A stretch of DNA of 64,000 nucleotides from Streptomyces violascens (GCF_014649955.1 NZ_BMUA01000029.1:25057-89056); one strand, 5' to 3'. Positions 50,605 through 59,181 are shown, counted from the stretch's first letter. Numbers and translations are program-made. Notes: generated from the sequence alone by a model not told the origin.

Positions 50605-50982
50605 CTGTACTACACGTACGTCACCGGCGAGATCCGGATCGAACCTCCGCTGACCTTGGCCGAGTGCCGGGCCAGCCGGTTCTCCGGCCGTAGTTCCGAA
50701 GGGCCCCGGGCCATCATGCTGGACGCCCGGGAGCAGCCTCCGCAGCGCACCGTCGGGCGGGTGCTGCCTGATCGCGACGACGCGGAGAGCCTGGGCCAAC
50801 TTGAGGACGACGTCCAGGAGCTCATCGACGCGTTTCCCGGTCACGAGTTCCGGGGTCGGTTCCAGTGCATGGGCGACGGTCACTGGGATGACATGTGGGG
50901 AGTGGTGGTGATCGACGGGTGCGCTCGGCGGGTCACCCCGCGGGTGATCTGGCCTGACGAGGAGGCCGAGTCTTCGCTGTAG
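50605..50982 (+). CDS. Unknown 125-residue protein, likely CTG start
   Basis: Starts LYYTYVTGEIRIEPPLTLAE; the CTG at 50605 has GGAG five bases upstream and no ATG/GTG/TTG fits this start. Contains LEDDVQELIDAFPGHEFRGR and GVVVIDGCARRVTPRVIWP. Could be co-transcribed with the 50031 gene. The stop is TAG. Family not recognised. Confidence 0.5.
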   Translation: MYYTYVTGEIRIEPPLTLAECRASRFSGRSSEGPRAIMLDAREQPPQRTVGRVLPDRDDAESLGQLEDDVQELIDAFPGHEFRGRFQCMGDGHWDDMWGVVVIDGCARRVTPRVIWPDEEAESSL

Positions 50983-51516
50983 CCGTGGGACAGGCAGGCA
51001 GGGGTGCCGGTCCGGCTGTCGGACCGGCACCCTGTCCGCGTAGTAGATGTTCGGGTCGAGACGCGGGAAACAGGTAGCGCGCACCCTCCGGCTTCACACA
51101 GGTGACCGAGGCGGCGACGGCTTGGGTGGTCGCGAACCGGCGGCTTCCCGGAGAGCATCCTGATGCGTCTGCCGAGCGGCTTTGCCGAGTAGGTCCTGGC
51201 CGCGTGCTGGCACTCGCCGGTCGAGTCCATCCGGAAGATCCGGAAGTGGCGAGACATGTACCCAAACCTCGTTCCGCCGAACTGGCAGACCCGCCTGACC
51301 CGTTGGTGAAGTACGAGCAGCTCGCGGCGAAGGTCACCCCAGTAGGGGACATCTACCGGGCAGCACCGAGCTGGGCATCGCGGCGGCGGAGGCGCTCACC
51401 GCGACGCGGATTCCGGACCTCGATGCCGACGCAGAACCTTCCTGACGGCGCTCCCGCAAGGGTGGCCGTCGGTCGGTCCCGTCTCGCCGCGCAGGACCCC
51501 GGGGGCGATCCGGCGT
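50983..51516. other. 534-bp gap with possible gene remnant
   Basis: A plus frame near 51290 (ELADPPDPLVKYEQLAAKVT) looks coding-like but has no start or clean end. It may be a decayed gene. No RNA or repeat signal is evident. Confidence 0.3.
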
Positions 51517-51930
51517 CTAGAAGAGGACGTTGTCGTCTGTCGGCGGAACAGCGCGTTCTGTGGTGGGCGGCCGGTAGTGGATCTCCACCCAGCCGCTGCA
51601 CCGGTAGACCCGCATCTCGTCGCACTGCCGGCAGCGCACCGCGTAGTGCGTCTTGCACCAGTACGGCTTGCCCTGCGCGCGGACCCACCCTGAGGGCTGG
51701 CCTGGGTGAGACCGATTGACGCGGACCATGGTGGGTTCGGGCGTGTACCAGGTCTCGCCGAAGACGGTCGTCAACGGCCCGGTGAAGGCGCAGGTGAGGC
51801 AGCAGGGGTCGATGTGCGAGGCGTTGATGGCGGGTTCCCACCCTCCCCAGCGGATCTCGCCGGCCTCGCGGTCGTGGTCCGGAAGTGCAGGAAGGATGCG
51901 TGCGGGTTCCGGCTCGGCCGATGTCACCAT
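51517..51930 (-). CDS. Cys-rich protein, probable zinc finger
   Basis: 137 residues, ATG start. Two Cys pairs (PCCLTCAF; YAVRCRQCDEMRVYRCSGW) and an HYAV/HxD arrangement could bind zinc. Pro-rich ends. The downstream tail ends DNVLF. It lies just after the tpg-like gene on the same strand. Stop is TAG. Confidence 0.6.
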   Translation of the reverse strand: MVTSAEPEPARILPALPDHDREAGEIRWGGWEPAINASHIDPCCLTCAFTGPLTTVFGETWYTPEPTMVRVNRSHPGQPSGWVRAQGKPYWCKTHYAVRCRQCDEMRVYRCSGWVEIHYRPPTTERAVPPTDDNVLF

Positions 51931-51994
51931 GGCGTCCAGTGTGCCTGCGCGTACCGACAGCGGTGTCGGCCGATCGCCGGGACATGGGCTTCGC

Positions 51995-52597
51995 TTATTC
52001 GCTGGTCTGGCTGGAGCCGGTCATCAGGGGCACGTTGAAGACGACGGAGCCTGCGTCGTAGCCGAAGTCGCCGGCGTGGAAGCCTCCCGCGACGCCACCG
52101 TTGAAGTAGGCGGCGATCCCGTCCTGGACGATGGCGTCGACCTCGCTCTCGTTCTCGGCCCGCGCCAGAGCGGCGAGGTCCTGCCCGCTGAGGCTGACGG
52201 AGATGTCCCGGGTCCGGATCGCGTCCGAGCCGCGGACGGTGAAGTTGTTCACGCGCGGCACCAGGACGTCGCCGCGGTGCTGTTCGGCCTGGCGGGCTCG
52301 ACGATCGCGGCCGCGCTTGGTCGTCTGGGCGGCCGTGGCGTCGCGCAGCAGACGCGCCGCGTTCGCGCCCTGTGGGGTGCGGGTCCCGTCGAGCCAGCGC
52401 CGGACGGTGCGCGGGGATACGTTGTAGGCGGCGGCCATGGCGGCCGCCTGGCCGCCGTAGATCCGTTCAAGGGCATGTGCGGTCTGCGTGGTGGTGCGCA
52501 CGGGGGCCTGTTTGGAGGTGTAGAAGAGGTGGTTGACCCGGGAGTACATCTCGGTCAACTCGGTCTGCTTGGCCTCTTCTTGGCGGTTCGTGGTCAC
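51995..52597 (-). CDS. Tpg-like telomere terminal protein candidate
   Basis: 200 residues, GTG after AAGGA whose TAA-overlapping site sits at the stop of the tap-like gene. Residues about 45-72 form an HTH (GGQAAAMAAAYNVSPRTVRRW LDGTR). The C-terminal half has the Tpg pattern: RTRDISVSLSGQDLAALARAE, then VDAIVQDGIAAYFNGGVAGG and a final strand FVVFNVPL-like. In Streptomyces, Tpg is covalently linked to the 5' ends and primes end patching. The gene order tap then tpg is conserved. Confidence 0.75.
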   Translation of the reverse strand: MTTNRQEEAKQTELTEMYSRVNHLFYTSKQAPVRTTTQTAHALERIYGGQAAAMAAAYNVSPRTVRRWLDGTRTPQGANAARLLRDATAAQTTKRGRDRRARQAEQHRGDVLVPRVNNFTVRGSDAIRTRDISVSLSGQDLAALARAENESEVDAIVQDGIAAYFNGGVAGGFHAGDFGYDAGSVVFNVPLMTGSSQTSE

Positions 52598-52606
52598 GGC
52601 TGTTCC

Positions 52607-54718
52607 TTACGCCTCTACGGCGGTGCCGTCGGTGGTGTAGTCGTGGGTGAGGCGGGAGGGGTGTTCGTCCTCGTCGTCGTTCAGTAGCTGCCGGACCGCG
52701 TCCATGGGGATGCTGGACTCGTGCTTGAACTGGCCCGGACCGATGCCCAGGCGCAGGACGCCGAGAACGGGCTTTCCGTTCTCCGCCGGGGTAAGCAGCT
52801 CCAGGGGCGACGGCTCCTCGGTGGCGTACAGGTACGAGTCGACGTTGATCGCGAACGGGGCGCGGCCGGTCTTCGTGTACGTCTTGCGCATGCGCCGGTG
52901 GTTGGCGATGCGGGCGGCTGAGATGACGGTGAAGCGCACCTCGGGACGGTAGGACCAGTTGGCCACGATCTGCTGCAGCCAGGTCTCCTCGTCGAGGTGG
53001 GCTGCCCCCTCGGTCCACTTCCCGACGCCGCCCTTGTAGACCGCCTTGTAGAGGCCGGCGAGCACCAGAGCGTCGGTGCGCTCGGCGTCCTGCGGGTCGA
53101 TGTCCTTGTGGCTCGCGTACGCGGCGAGGAACTCAGTGGGGTCCTGCCCGTCCTTGAGACCCAGGAGCCCGTAGACCCGCTTGTAGGCCTCTCGGAGCCG
53201 AATAGTCCATTCCTTGAGGAACGGCACGGTCAGCGGGGACAGGTACGCCTCGGTGATCGTGTCGGGGTCGAAGCCGAAGTCGGTGACCATGTAGGTGACA
53301 GTCGGGGTGGCGTACCAGCCGGGGCCAGCGGGCGGCCTGCCGTGGAAGGTAGCCGGGTGGGGCAGCAACGGATCCACGTCGACGTCGGTGAAGTCGCACC
53401 ACCACAGCCCGGCCGGGGCGGACTTGGTGTCCCAGACCGGATCGGAATGGTGTTCCAGCGGTCCGACGGGAAGTCGCAGGGACATGGTCACCGACAAGTA
53501 CGAGGCGCACACGTCGCAGGCGACGGCGTACGGCATGGCCGCTTCGGCCTCGGTGAGCGGGCGGGACCAGTGCTTGTAGTCCTCTTCCTCACACGGGACT
53601 TCGCCACGGTCCAGGAGCTCGCGGGTCAGCGGGTGGCGGGCGCCAGCGGCCGGCGGCACGACGGTGTCTCCGCTGGGCAGGGCACCGTCGCGGAGCCGGG
53701 AGTGCCATTCCCCGTCGTCGTCCTGGACCGGCTCGGAGCGGGGACGGACCGCCTCCAGGAGCAGCTTGCTGGTGGTGGCCGGGGTGATGCCCGGCGCGGT
53801 GCCGAGGTCGGCGACGTAGGTGCGGATACGGCGGGCGAGGGTATGTGCGTCGAGCTCTCCTGCGGGGTCGACGGCGAGCTGGTTGAGCATCGCTCCCGTC
53901 ACCTGCTGTTTTTCGCTGCCCTGCCCGAGCCATGGGGTGATCACCACGCGCAGGGACGACTTCGGGCCACCCGCGGCGCCGACGCGGCGGAACGCATGGA
54001 AGGTGGGCCCGATCTCCTGGGAGAGCTCCATCCCGACGCTGGCGGCTGCGGTGGTCAGCTTCTTCGTGAGGGCGGCCAGGGCCTTGTCGGTGGTGGGAAA
54101 AGACGCGGGAAGTCCCAGGGCTTTGAGTGCCGCGGCCGAGAGGCAGACCATGCCGTCGCCCGTCCGGCCCGCGTCGTGAATACGGTCGATGCGCAGCGGC
54201 AGCCCGGTGCCGAGCCAGGCGAACCAGTCGGTGACCTTCGTGCCGGCGGGCGGCGGGACCTGCTCGACGTCGAGCGTCCACCCTTCGGCGTTGTGGTCGA
54301 GGGCGACGGCCGGCCACCGGCGCGGCTTGTTCGCCGCCGGGGCGGTGGGTGCGGTGCGTGCCGGGGTACGGCGCCCGCCGGGCCGCGCTGACGGCTGGTC
54401 ACTACGTCCACGGAATGCGGAGGCCGGGGGCGGGCCGGCGGGGCGGCGCACCGGCTGCTGCACGGGCTCGGGGCGGGGCGGCTCCGGGGCTGGCGGGGCG
54501 GGTAGGGCATCGGCCTGGCGGGCGGCCTCGGCTTCCTGCTCGGCACGGCGTTGGCGGTGACGCGCGATCGTGACGGCCCGGGACTCGGCGGTGCACTGCT
54601 GCGGGCAGCGCTTCCACTTGTGAACCATCCGGTCGCCTTCGACTTCCCACACAATGACGTAGCCGGGGCGGTCGCTGCCGATGCAGCCAGCACACCCGGC
54701 AAGGCGTACCTCGGTCAT
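52607..54718 (-). CDS. Tap-like telomere-associated protein
   Basis: 703 residues from an ATG at 54718. The C-terminal ~310 residues follow the Tap pattern that I recall from Streptomyces linear plasmids (GPGWYATPTVTYMVTDFG; WTIRLREAYKRV; YKGGVGKW; VISAARIANHRRM; EPSPLELL). The N-terminus differs: an HTH is replaced by a Cys-rich module (GCAGCIGSD ... KRCPQQC) and a long Pro/Arg-rich linker. Three motifs resemble family-B DNA polymerases: ACDVCASYLSVTMSLRLPVG (D402), YKAVYKGGVGK (K558) and AINVDSYLYA (D627). Overlaps the tpg start by 9 bp. Confidence 0.8.
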   Translation of the reverse strand: MTEVRLAGCAGCIGSDRPGYVIVWEVEGDRMVHKWKRCPQQCTAESRAVTIARHRQRRAEQEAEAARQADALPAPPAPEPPRPEPVQQPVRRPAGPPPASAFRGRSDQPSARPGGRRTPARTAPTAPAANKPRRWPAVALDHNAEGWTLDVEQVPPPAGTKVTDWFAWLGTGLPLRIDRIHDAGRTGDGMVCLSAAALKALGLPASFPTTDKALAALTKKLTTAAASVGMELSQEIGPTFHAFRRVGAAGGPKSSLRVVITPWLGQGSEKQQVTGAMLNQLAVDPAGELDAHTLARRIRTYVADLGTAPGITPATTSKLLLEAVRPRSEPVQDDDGEWHSRLRDGALPSGDTVVPPAAGARHPLTRELLDRGEVPCEEEDYKHWSRPLTEAEAAMPYAVACDVCASYLSVTMSLRLPVGPLEHHSDPVWDTKSAPAGLWWCDFTDVDVDPLLPHPATFHGRPPAGPGWYATPTVTYMVTDFGFDPDTITEAYLSPLTVPFLKEWTIRLREAYKRVYGLLGLKDGQDPTEFLAAYASHKDIDPQDAERTDALVLAGLYKAVYKGGVGKWTEGAAHLDEETWLQQIVANWSYRPEVRFTVISAARIANHRRMRKTYTKTGRAPFAINVDSYLYATEEPSPLELLTPAENGKPVLGVLRLGIGPGQFKHESSIPMDAVRQLLNDDEDEHPSRLTHDYTTDGTAVEA

Positions 54719-54755
54719 CGTCTGCCCTGTCCTTCCGGTCGTCGTCCTGCGGTGG

Positions 54756-55580
54756 TCACCAATTGTCATGAGGTGTGGCAATGCCGAACAGGCGCTCTGC
54801 GGTGTCGAGTTGGACAGCCCTGAGGGCCGCCTGGTCGCGGGCGTCCTGGTCGGCGGGGAGTAGGCGGTCAAGCTCCCGTTGCGCGACGGTTCGTATCCGT
54901 GCGGCGCTGAGGGGCTGGCTATTGCCGATGCCGGGAATGTTCAGCGCAATGCCGTGGAGCAGCTGGTTGATCGCGGTGGCGTCTCCGTACGCCTCTCCGG
55001 CGGCCCGCTCTGCCGTGGCGGCCAGATTCACAGCCATGGTCAGGTAGTTGACCCGCTCGGATCCAGAGACGAACAGCCGCCGGGTCAGGGGCCAGTCGGA
55101 CGAGGCGAGCATGGACCGAACGGGGCGCAGGGTGCCGGCGGCCAGTGCCGGGCACACATGGGTGCGCGGTGTGCTGCGGCTTCGGAAGCTGCGTTCCTCA
55201 TCTCGCCGCAGACTCGCCAGGCGCGAGGGTGCGAGCGGGGTACCGAAGAAGGCGTCGTGGACGCTCCGGATGGTCTTCTGCGCCGCCGGGGCACCGATCA
55301 GCGCCAGAGTCTCCAGCACCTGCTCACGTGTGGACCTCATGGACCGGGGTGCGACGGGCGGCGGGGGCGGAGTGGAGGTTCCTGCGAGCAGTGCATCCCA
55401 CCCGTCCTGTGCCACGCGCAACTGGTTACGGAGTTCCGTGACCCGCTCGCCGTCGGACGCCTCGGCGGCAGACCGGATTTCGATCCGGAGCCGGGACATC
55501 TCCCGTTCGATCGCGTCCAGCGCCTCGTCCATGCGCACGAAGTTACCAGGGAATTCCAAGATCTTCTTAGGTTTTCCCAT
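54756..55580 (-). CDS. Unknown 274-residue protein
   Basis: ATG at 55580; earlier GTG possible. Helical protein starting MGKPKKILEFPGNFVRMDEA with an early coiled coil (EREMSRLRIEIRSAAEASDG). The N-terminal 15 codons use AT-rich codons unlike the neighbours. Central TIRSVHDAFFGTPLAPSRLA and YLTMAVNLAATAERAAG helices. Same strand as tap/tpg but 37 bp upstream; may be a regulator. Family not recognised. Confidence 0.6.
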   Translation of the reverse strand: MGKPKKILEFPGNFVRMDEALDAIEREMSRLRIEIRSAAEASDGERVTELRNQLRVAQDGWDALLAGTSTPPPPPVAPRSMRSTREQVLETLALIGAPAAQKTIRSVHDAFFGTPLAPSRLASLRRDEERSFRSRSTPRTHVCPALAAGTLRPVRSMLASSDWPLTRRLFVSGSERVNYLTMAVNLAATAERAAGEAYGDATAINQLLHGIALNIPGIGNSQPLSAARIRTVAQRELDRLLPADQDARDQAALRAVQLDTAERLFGIATPHDNW

Positions 55581-55667
55581 ATTCGACACTGCGGCTTCGA
55601 GCTCAACCCCTTGGGGCGGCCCAGGATGATCCCGAGCCGCCCCAGGGACGGGTTCACGGCAAGCGGG

Positions 55668-55961
55668 TCAGCCGGTGACGGCCCCCGATTTGGCGGCTTC
55701 CCTGAGCTTCGAGCCCACGCTGACCTTCACGCCGTAGCCGGCCGGGATGGCCATGGCCATCCCGGTAGCGGGATTACGGCCTTCGCGGGCGGCGCGGTGG
55801 GTGCGCTCGAAGGTGAGGAAGCCGGGGATGGTGTCCTTCTCGTCGCCCTTGGCGACGACCTCGCCGGTCACTTCTGCGAGGGCGGCCAGCACGGCGTCGG
55901 CGTCCTTGCGGGTCACCTCGGCGCGGTCGCTCAGCGCGGCCACCAGCTCACTGCGGTTCAT
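55668..55961 (-). CDS. HU-family DNA-binding protein
   Basis: 97 residues, ATG start. The HU signature is intact: MNRSELVAALSDRAEVTRKD, helix DADAVLAALAEVTGEVVAKG, then TIPGFLTFERTHRAAREGRN with the RNPATG DNA arm. A plasmid-borne HU can organise the replicon. It lies upstream of the 54756 gene on the same strand. Confidence 0.92.
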   Translation of the reverse strand: MNRSELVAALSDRAEVTRKDADAVLAALAEVTGEVVAKGDEKDTIPGFLTFERTHRAAREGRNPATGMAMAIPAGYGVKVSVGSKLREAAKSGAVTG

Positions 55962-56095
55962 ATGGGGCTCTCCATGTTCGTTGTGCCTGTGCGGCTACTG
56001 CTCTTTATGCTGCCAGCCCCGACTGACAATCCCGCTCGCGCACCGCGGCACGGGCTGCGCCATCGGTCCCGTCAGGGGGTGTTCGGCAACATGCA

Positions 56096-56137
56096 TGACC
56101 CTAGTAGATTGACACACGATTCGTCATGACTTAACTT
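56096..56137 (+). promoter_or_regulatory. Shared-architecture promoter, copy 11
   Basis: TGACCCTAGTAGA box at 56096, -35 TTGACA 56109-56114, 17-bp spacer, -10 TAACTT 56132-56137. It drives the genes from 56264. Confidence 0.88.
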
Positions 56138-56263
56138 TCCAGAGTCGCGTGATCGTTTTTACGCCCCCCGCATCTGCGCACCGCTCCGGGCCTGCAGCCG
56201 GGCGGCACCCGACGCTTCCCCCCGGCCGCAGATGACGGCCCGCCTTCCGAAAGGACTACGCCT

Positions 56264-56752
56264 ATGAGCTCGTCCGCCATACCGCTCTACCTGCCGCGCC
56301 TTCGCTTCCGACTGGGGCGCTCCGGCTTCCCCGGAGGAGCAAGCCACAACCTTCTCCAGGACGACGCCTGGAGGGCGATCGCCGTCGCCGTCGACCGGGC
56401 AACCGCCGACGTCCTGCCACTGAGCACTTCCGGCGCCGGGAGCGTGGCCGCCGGCAACCGGGCGCTCGCCTCCCTGGTAGGCGGCCGCTTCCTGCTCGAG
56501 CGCATCTACGAGCGCAACGAGCACCACATCGGCGAACCTCGGACCCGCCGCGAGCGCCGTCAGCGCCGCCGCGCGGCTGAGGACCTGCTCCCCTACCTCA
56601 CCGCGTTCCAGACGGCCATCAGCTACGCCCGCCGGATCGCCGACGGCGAGCCCGCGCCGGCCAAACTGCCGCCGCTCCTCCAGGCCGGAACCCGCCTCCC
56701 GCTGATCCAGCGGTTCCGCCAGGACCGGCAGGTCCTGGCGGAGGGCGCCTGA
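56264..56752 (+). CDS. Unknown 162-residue protein
   Basis: ATG start. Helical, Arg/Ala-rich (WRAIAVAVDRATADVLPLST; RFLLERIYERNEHHIGEPRT; LTAFQTAISYARRIADGEPA). First gene of the copy-11 transcript. Function unknown. Confidence 0.6.
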   Translation: MSSSAIPLYLPRLRFRLGRSGFPGGASHNLLQDDAWRAIAVAVDRATADVLPLSTSGAGSVAAGNRALASLVGGRFLLERIYERNEHHIGEPRTRRERRQRRRAAEDLLPYLTAFQTAISYARRIADGEPAPAKLPPLLQAGTRLPLIQRFRQDRQVLAEGA

Positions 56753-56787
56753 CCCCACCTGCCGCCGGCCCTTCAGAAAGGCGCGAC

Positions 56788-57030
56788 ATGAAGCCCGTTG
56801 AACCGCACAAAATCCGCGCGACCTCGGCCATGGCTCTGCGCGCCGCGCTCGACGGCGTAGGCCATGCCCTCGACACGGCCCGCACCGTGGCTCTGGCCAC
56901 GCTGGCCGACGCCGCACGGGGCCACATTCGCCAGTACGGCGGACTGCCCGGCACAGCCAACGCCGTGATGACCTCGGCCGTGGGTACGGCGGTGATCCCT
57001 TCGGAGTCCCGGGCGGGCGCACCCCTTTGA
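56788..57030 (+). CDS. Small helical protein
   Basis: 80 residues, ATG start. One main helical hairpin (TSAMALRAALDGVGHALDTA; ARTVALATLADAARGHIRQY). Basic N-terminus. Overlaps the next start. Function unknown. Confidence 0.55.
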   Translation: MKPVEPHKIRATSAMALRAALDGVGHALDTARTVALATLADAARGHIRQYGGLPGTANAVMTSAVGTAVIPSESRAGAPL

Positions 57031-57346
57031 ACATTCGCGTCAGTCCCGCGTCCTACGAGCGGATCCGGGAGCACCTGGAAGAAGAGTGCTTCCACGACTA
57101 CGCCTGCGAATGCGAGCCGGATCCGTGGCTCACCCTTGATGCACCGCCTCGCGAGGAACAGATGAAGATCTGCCACCTCGACGGCGAGGCACGCGGATCT
57201 GCGACGCGCTCGCAGTTCGGCCGTGGTGATGTCGCACTGACCTCGACGACGAGGACGTGTTCAGGGCCTCCGAAGTCCTGCGCATCGCGGTCGCCATCGC
57301 GCCGCGCACCCCGGCAGGCGAGACGCCCGGGAACCTCGGGGACTAG
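57027..57346 (+). pseudogene. Frameshifted acidic protein gene
   Basis: The first ~65 codons from a TTG read IRVSPASYERIREHLEEECF, then DYACECEPDPWLTLDAPP. From about 57240 good coding continues in another frame (DLDDEDVFRASEVLRIAVAI, ending GNLGD at 57344-57346). One base is missing relative to an intact gene. Decay or sequence error. Confidence 0.6.
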
Positions 57347-57469
57347 AGCCTGCGGAAGCGCCGAGCGACGGCCCCGGCGACGAAAGCACGGGCGTGTCGC
57401 CACTGCGGAGTGCCCCCTCGCAGCCAAATCCCCCTTCTCGCGCCCCAGGCCCCGCACCCCTACACGGAA

Positions 57470-57511
57470 TGACCCTATTAATTTGTGCTATGCGTGCGCA
57501 TGGGTTAATCT
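57470..57511 (+). promoter_or_regulatory. Shared-architecture promoter, copy 12
   Basis: TGACCCTATTAAT box at 57470, degenerate -35 TTGTGC 57483-57488, 17-bp spacer, -10 TAATCT 57506-57511. Confidence 0.78.
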
Positions 57512-57573
57512 ATATACATCACAAGGGTTGAGGGGCTCCCTTCCGGCCCTTCCCGGCGTGACTCACCAACCCG

Positions 57574-57646
57574 CCGTCCGGCGCTCCCCTACGCCCGCCG
57601 GACGGCTTCCTCCGACGGACCCGCCCTCCCTCCGGGCGGGTCCGTC
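57574..57646 (+). promoter_or_regulatory. Two strong leader hairpins
   Basis: CCGTCCGGCG (57574-57583) pairs with CGCCGGACGG (57596-57605), and GACGGACCCGCC (57614-57625) with GGCGGGTCCGTC (57635-57646). They sit in the 240-nt leader between promoter copy 12 and the ATG at 57760 and could act as attenuator or RNA-regulation module. Confidence 0.6.
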
Positions 57647-57759
57647 GCCCCCCACCGCGCAACACAGGCCGCCTGGCGCACCGCACCCAGTTGCGCAGTT
57701 CCCCGCCGCGTCCGCAGCCACTTAGCTCCGCAGCCCCGCCTGAGAGAACGGACCCCTCC

Positions 57760-58215
57760 ATGCCTTCACCCTCACAGGCCGACCCGGCCATCTCCGCCGT
57801 CCGCGCCGCGCTCGACAACGCCGGACACGAACTGGCCGAAGTCCTCGTCAGCCGCCCTGATGACAAGGCGGACCACATCGTCGTTCGCTACAACCCTCTC
57901 AGCTCCGACACCTGGGACCTGGAGGAGGAGCAGAACACCGCGCTCGCCGAGACCTTGCGTCGCGCCGGGTGGGAGGGCGCCCTCGACCTCGGCGCCCTGG
58001 TCTTCCTCCCCGGAGTGCCCTCGCCCACCGCCACCCCGACGACCTTCGTGGCGACCTGGCGCACGGAGATCGACAACGTCGACGACGCCCAGCAGGCCGC
58101 CGAAGAGGCCCGCGGGCGGCAGCTCGACCCGGAAATCACCGAGTCCCTGTGGGACGTCACCGACGCCGTCGGGCGTACGCGGACGGTCCACTGCATCGAC
58201 CCCGACCGTTCCTGA
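57760..58215 (+). CDS. Unknown 151-residue protein
   Basis: ATG start. Strands and helices alternate (VRAALDNAGHELAEVLVSRP; ADHIVVRYNPLSSDTWDLEE; ALAETLRRAGWEGALDLGAL; TFVATWRTEIDNVDDAQQAA). Acidic. Downstream of promoter copy 12 and its double hairpins. Function unknown. Confidence 0.65.
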   Translation: MPSPSQADPAISAVRAALDNAGHELAEVLVSRPDDKADHIVVRYNPLSSDTWDLEEEQNTALAETLRRAGWEGALDLGALVFLPGVPSPTATPTTFVATWRTEIDNVDDAQQAAEEARGRQLDPEITESLWDVTDAVGRTRTVHCIDPDRS

Positions 58216-58325
58216 CGCGCGCGCACGATCCTCACCAGCTCGGCCGGTAGCTGCACTTGCCCTGCGCGGGCTTCCACACACCGGCCACATCAGCCGACGC
58301 ACCGTTACCGAGAAATGGGCCACCC

Positions 58326-58532
58326 GTGAACACCTATCTCGCCTCCGACGCGGACATTTCCAGCATCTCCACGCTGCCCTGGTGGCTCCAGCTCACCATC
58401 GGTGTCGCGATGTTGCTCGGCGCGGGCGGAATGCATGAGCTCGACAAGCGCGTGGATTCCGACTTCCTGGAATTCGGCGCCTTCGTCGTCGGCCTCGCAG
58501 GCATCTTCGTGGTCACCTCTGCGCTGGTGTGA
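58326..58532 (+). CDS. Small membrane protein
   Basis: 68 residues, GTG start. Two hydrophobic helices (LPWWLQLTIGVAMLLGAGG; LEFGAFVVGLAGIFVVTSAL) with acidic ends. Part of the small-gene row after promoter copy 12. Function unknown. Confidence 0.65.
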   Translation: MNTYLASDADISSISTLPWWLQLTIGVAMLLGAGGMHELDKRVDSDFLEFGAFVVGLAGIFVVTSALV

Positions 58533-58689
58533 CACAGAGCTGCTCTCCCCCGGGGGCGGCCGCAGAGCGGTCGCCCCCACCACGCGCGCGCACCGGACAG
58601 CCAGAGGCGGTAGCGCTGCTGCACCGCCACCCGCCCGTCGATCCGGCCCAAGGACCGTGCCGTTCATCCATCCCCTCGAAGGAGATCCC

Positions 58690-59181
58690 GTGTCCCCTGC
58701 GCCCACGGCGCCGCGCCAGGCCACTGCCACCGAAGTCAGGCACCTTAAGACCGCGTCGGTCCATCAGAACGGGGAACTCCACCCGCGGGTGACTTCCCGC
58801 GTACTGAAGGCCATGCTCGACGCCGGGTTCATCTACCGCGAAGACTCCGACGGGTACCGGCTCAGCGACGCCGAGGCCCTGGTCTACACGGGCAACACGA
58901 CCTGGCGGATCACGTGGGCCGGCCGCCGCGCAGCGCTGAGTGCGGCCCAGTGGCGGGATCTGACCGAAAGGGTCGACGCCAGCGGGGCGTTCACCACCAA
59001 GGTCCACTGGGTCACCAGGAATGGACTGGCCGAGTTGGGCCTGGCGGAGTACCGCGACGACCAAGGTGCCGTCCAGCCGGATGACGGGGGCTCCGGGGTG
59101 CACGGGCCTCGGTTCCAGGCTTTCCGCACCGAGCTCGGATGCCGTGTCGCGCAGTTGGCCGAGGCCGACGAATTCAAGTGA
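58690..59181 (+). CDS. Unknown 163-residue protein, winged-helix-like
   Basis: GTG after GGAGA. The first half (HPRVTSRVLKAMLDAGFIYR, then EDSDGYRLSDAEALVYTGNT) recalls a winged helix; the second contains WRDLTERVDASGAFTTKVHW and a pair of helices. Function unknown; a DNA-binding role is possible. Confidence 0.55.
   Translation: MSPAPTAPRQATATEVRHLKTASVHQNGELHPRVTSRVLKAMLDAGFIYREDSDGYRLSDAEALVYTGNTTWRITWAGRRAALSAAQWRDLTERVDASGAFTTKVHWVTRNGLAELGLAEYRDDQGAVQPDDGGSGVHGPRFQAFRTELGCRVAQLAEADEFK

Noticed and set aside
15188..57511. CRISPR array formed by the repeated promoter boxes
   Set aside because: Copies are kilobases apart, imperfect, and have promoter structure; no cas genes are present.
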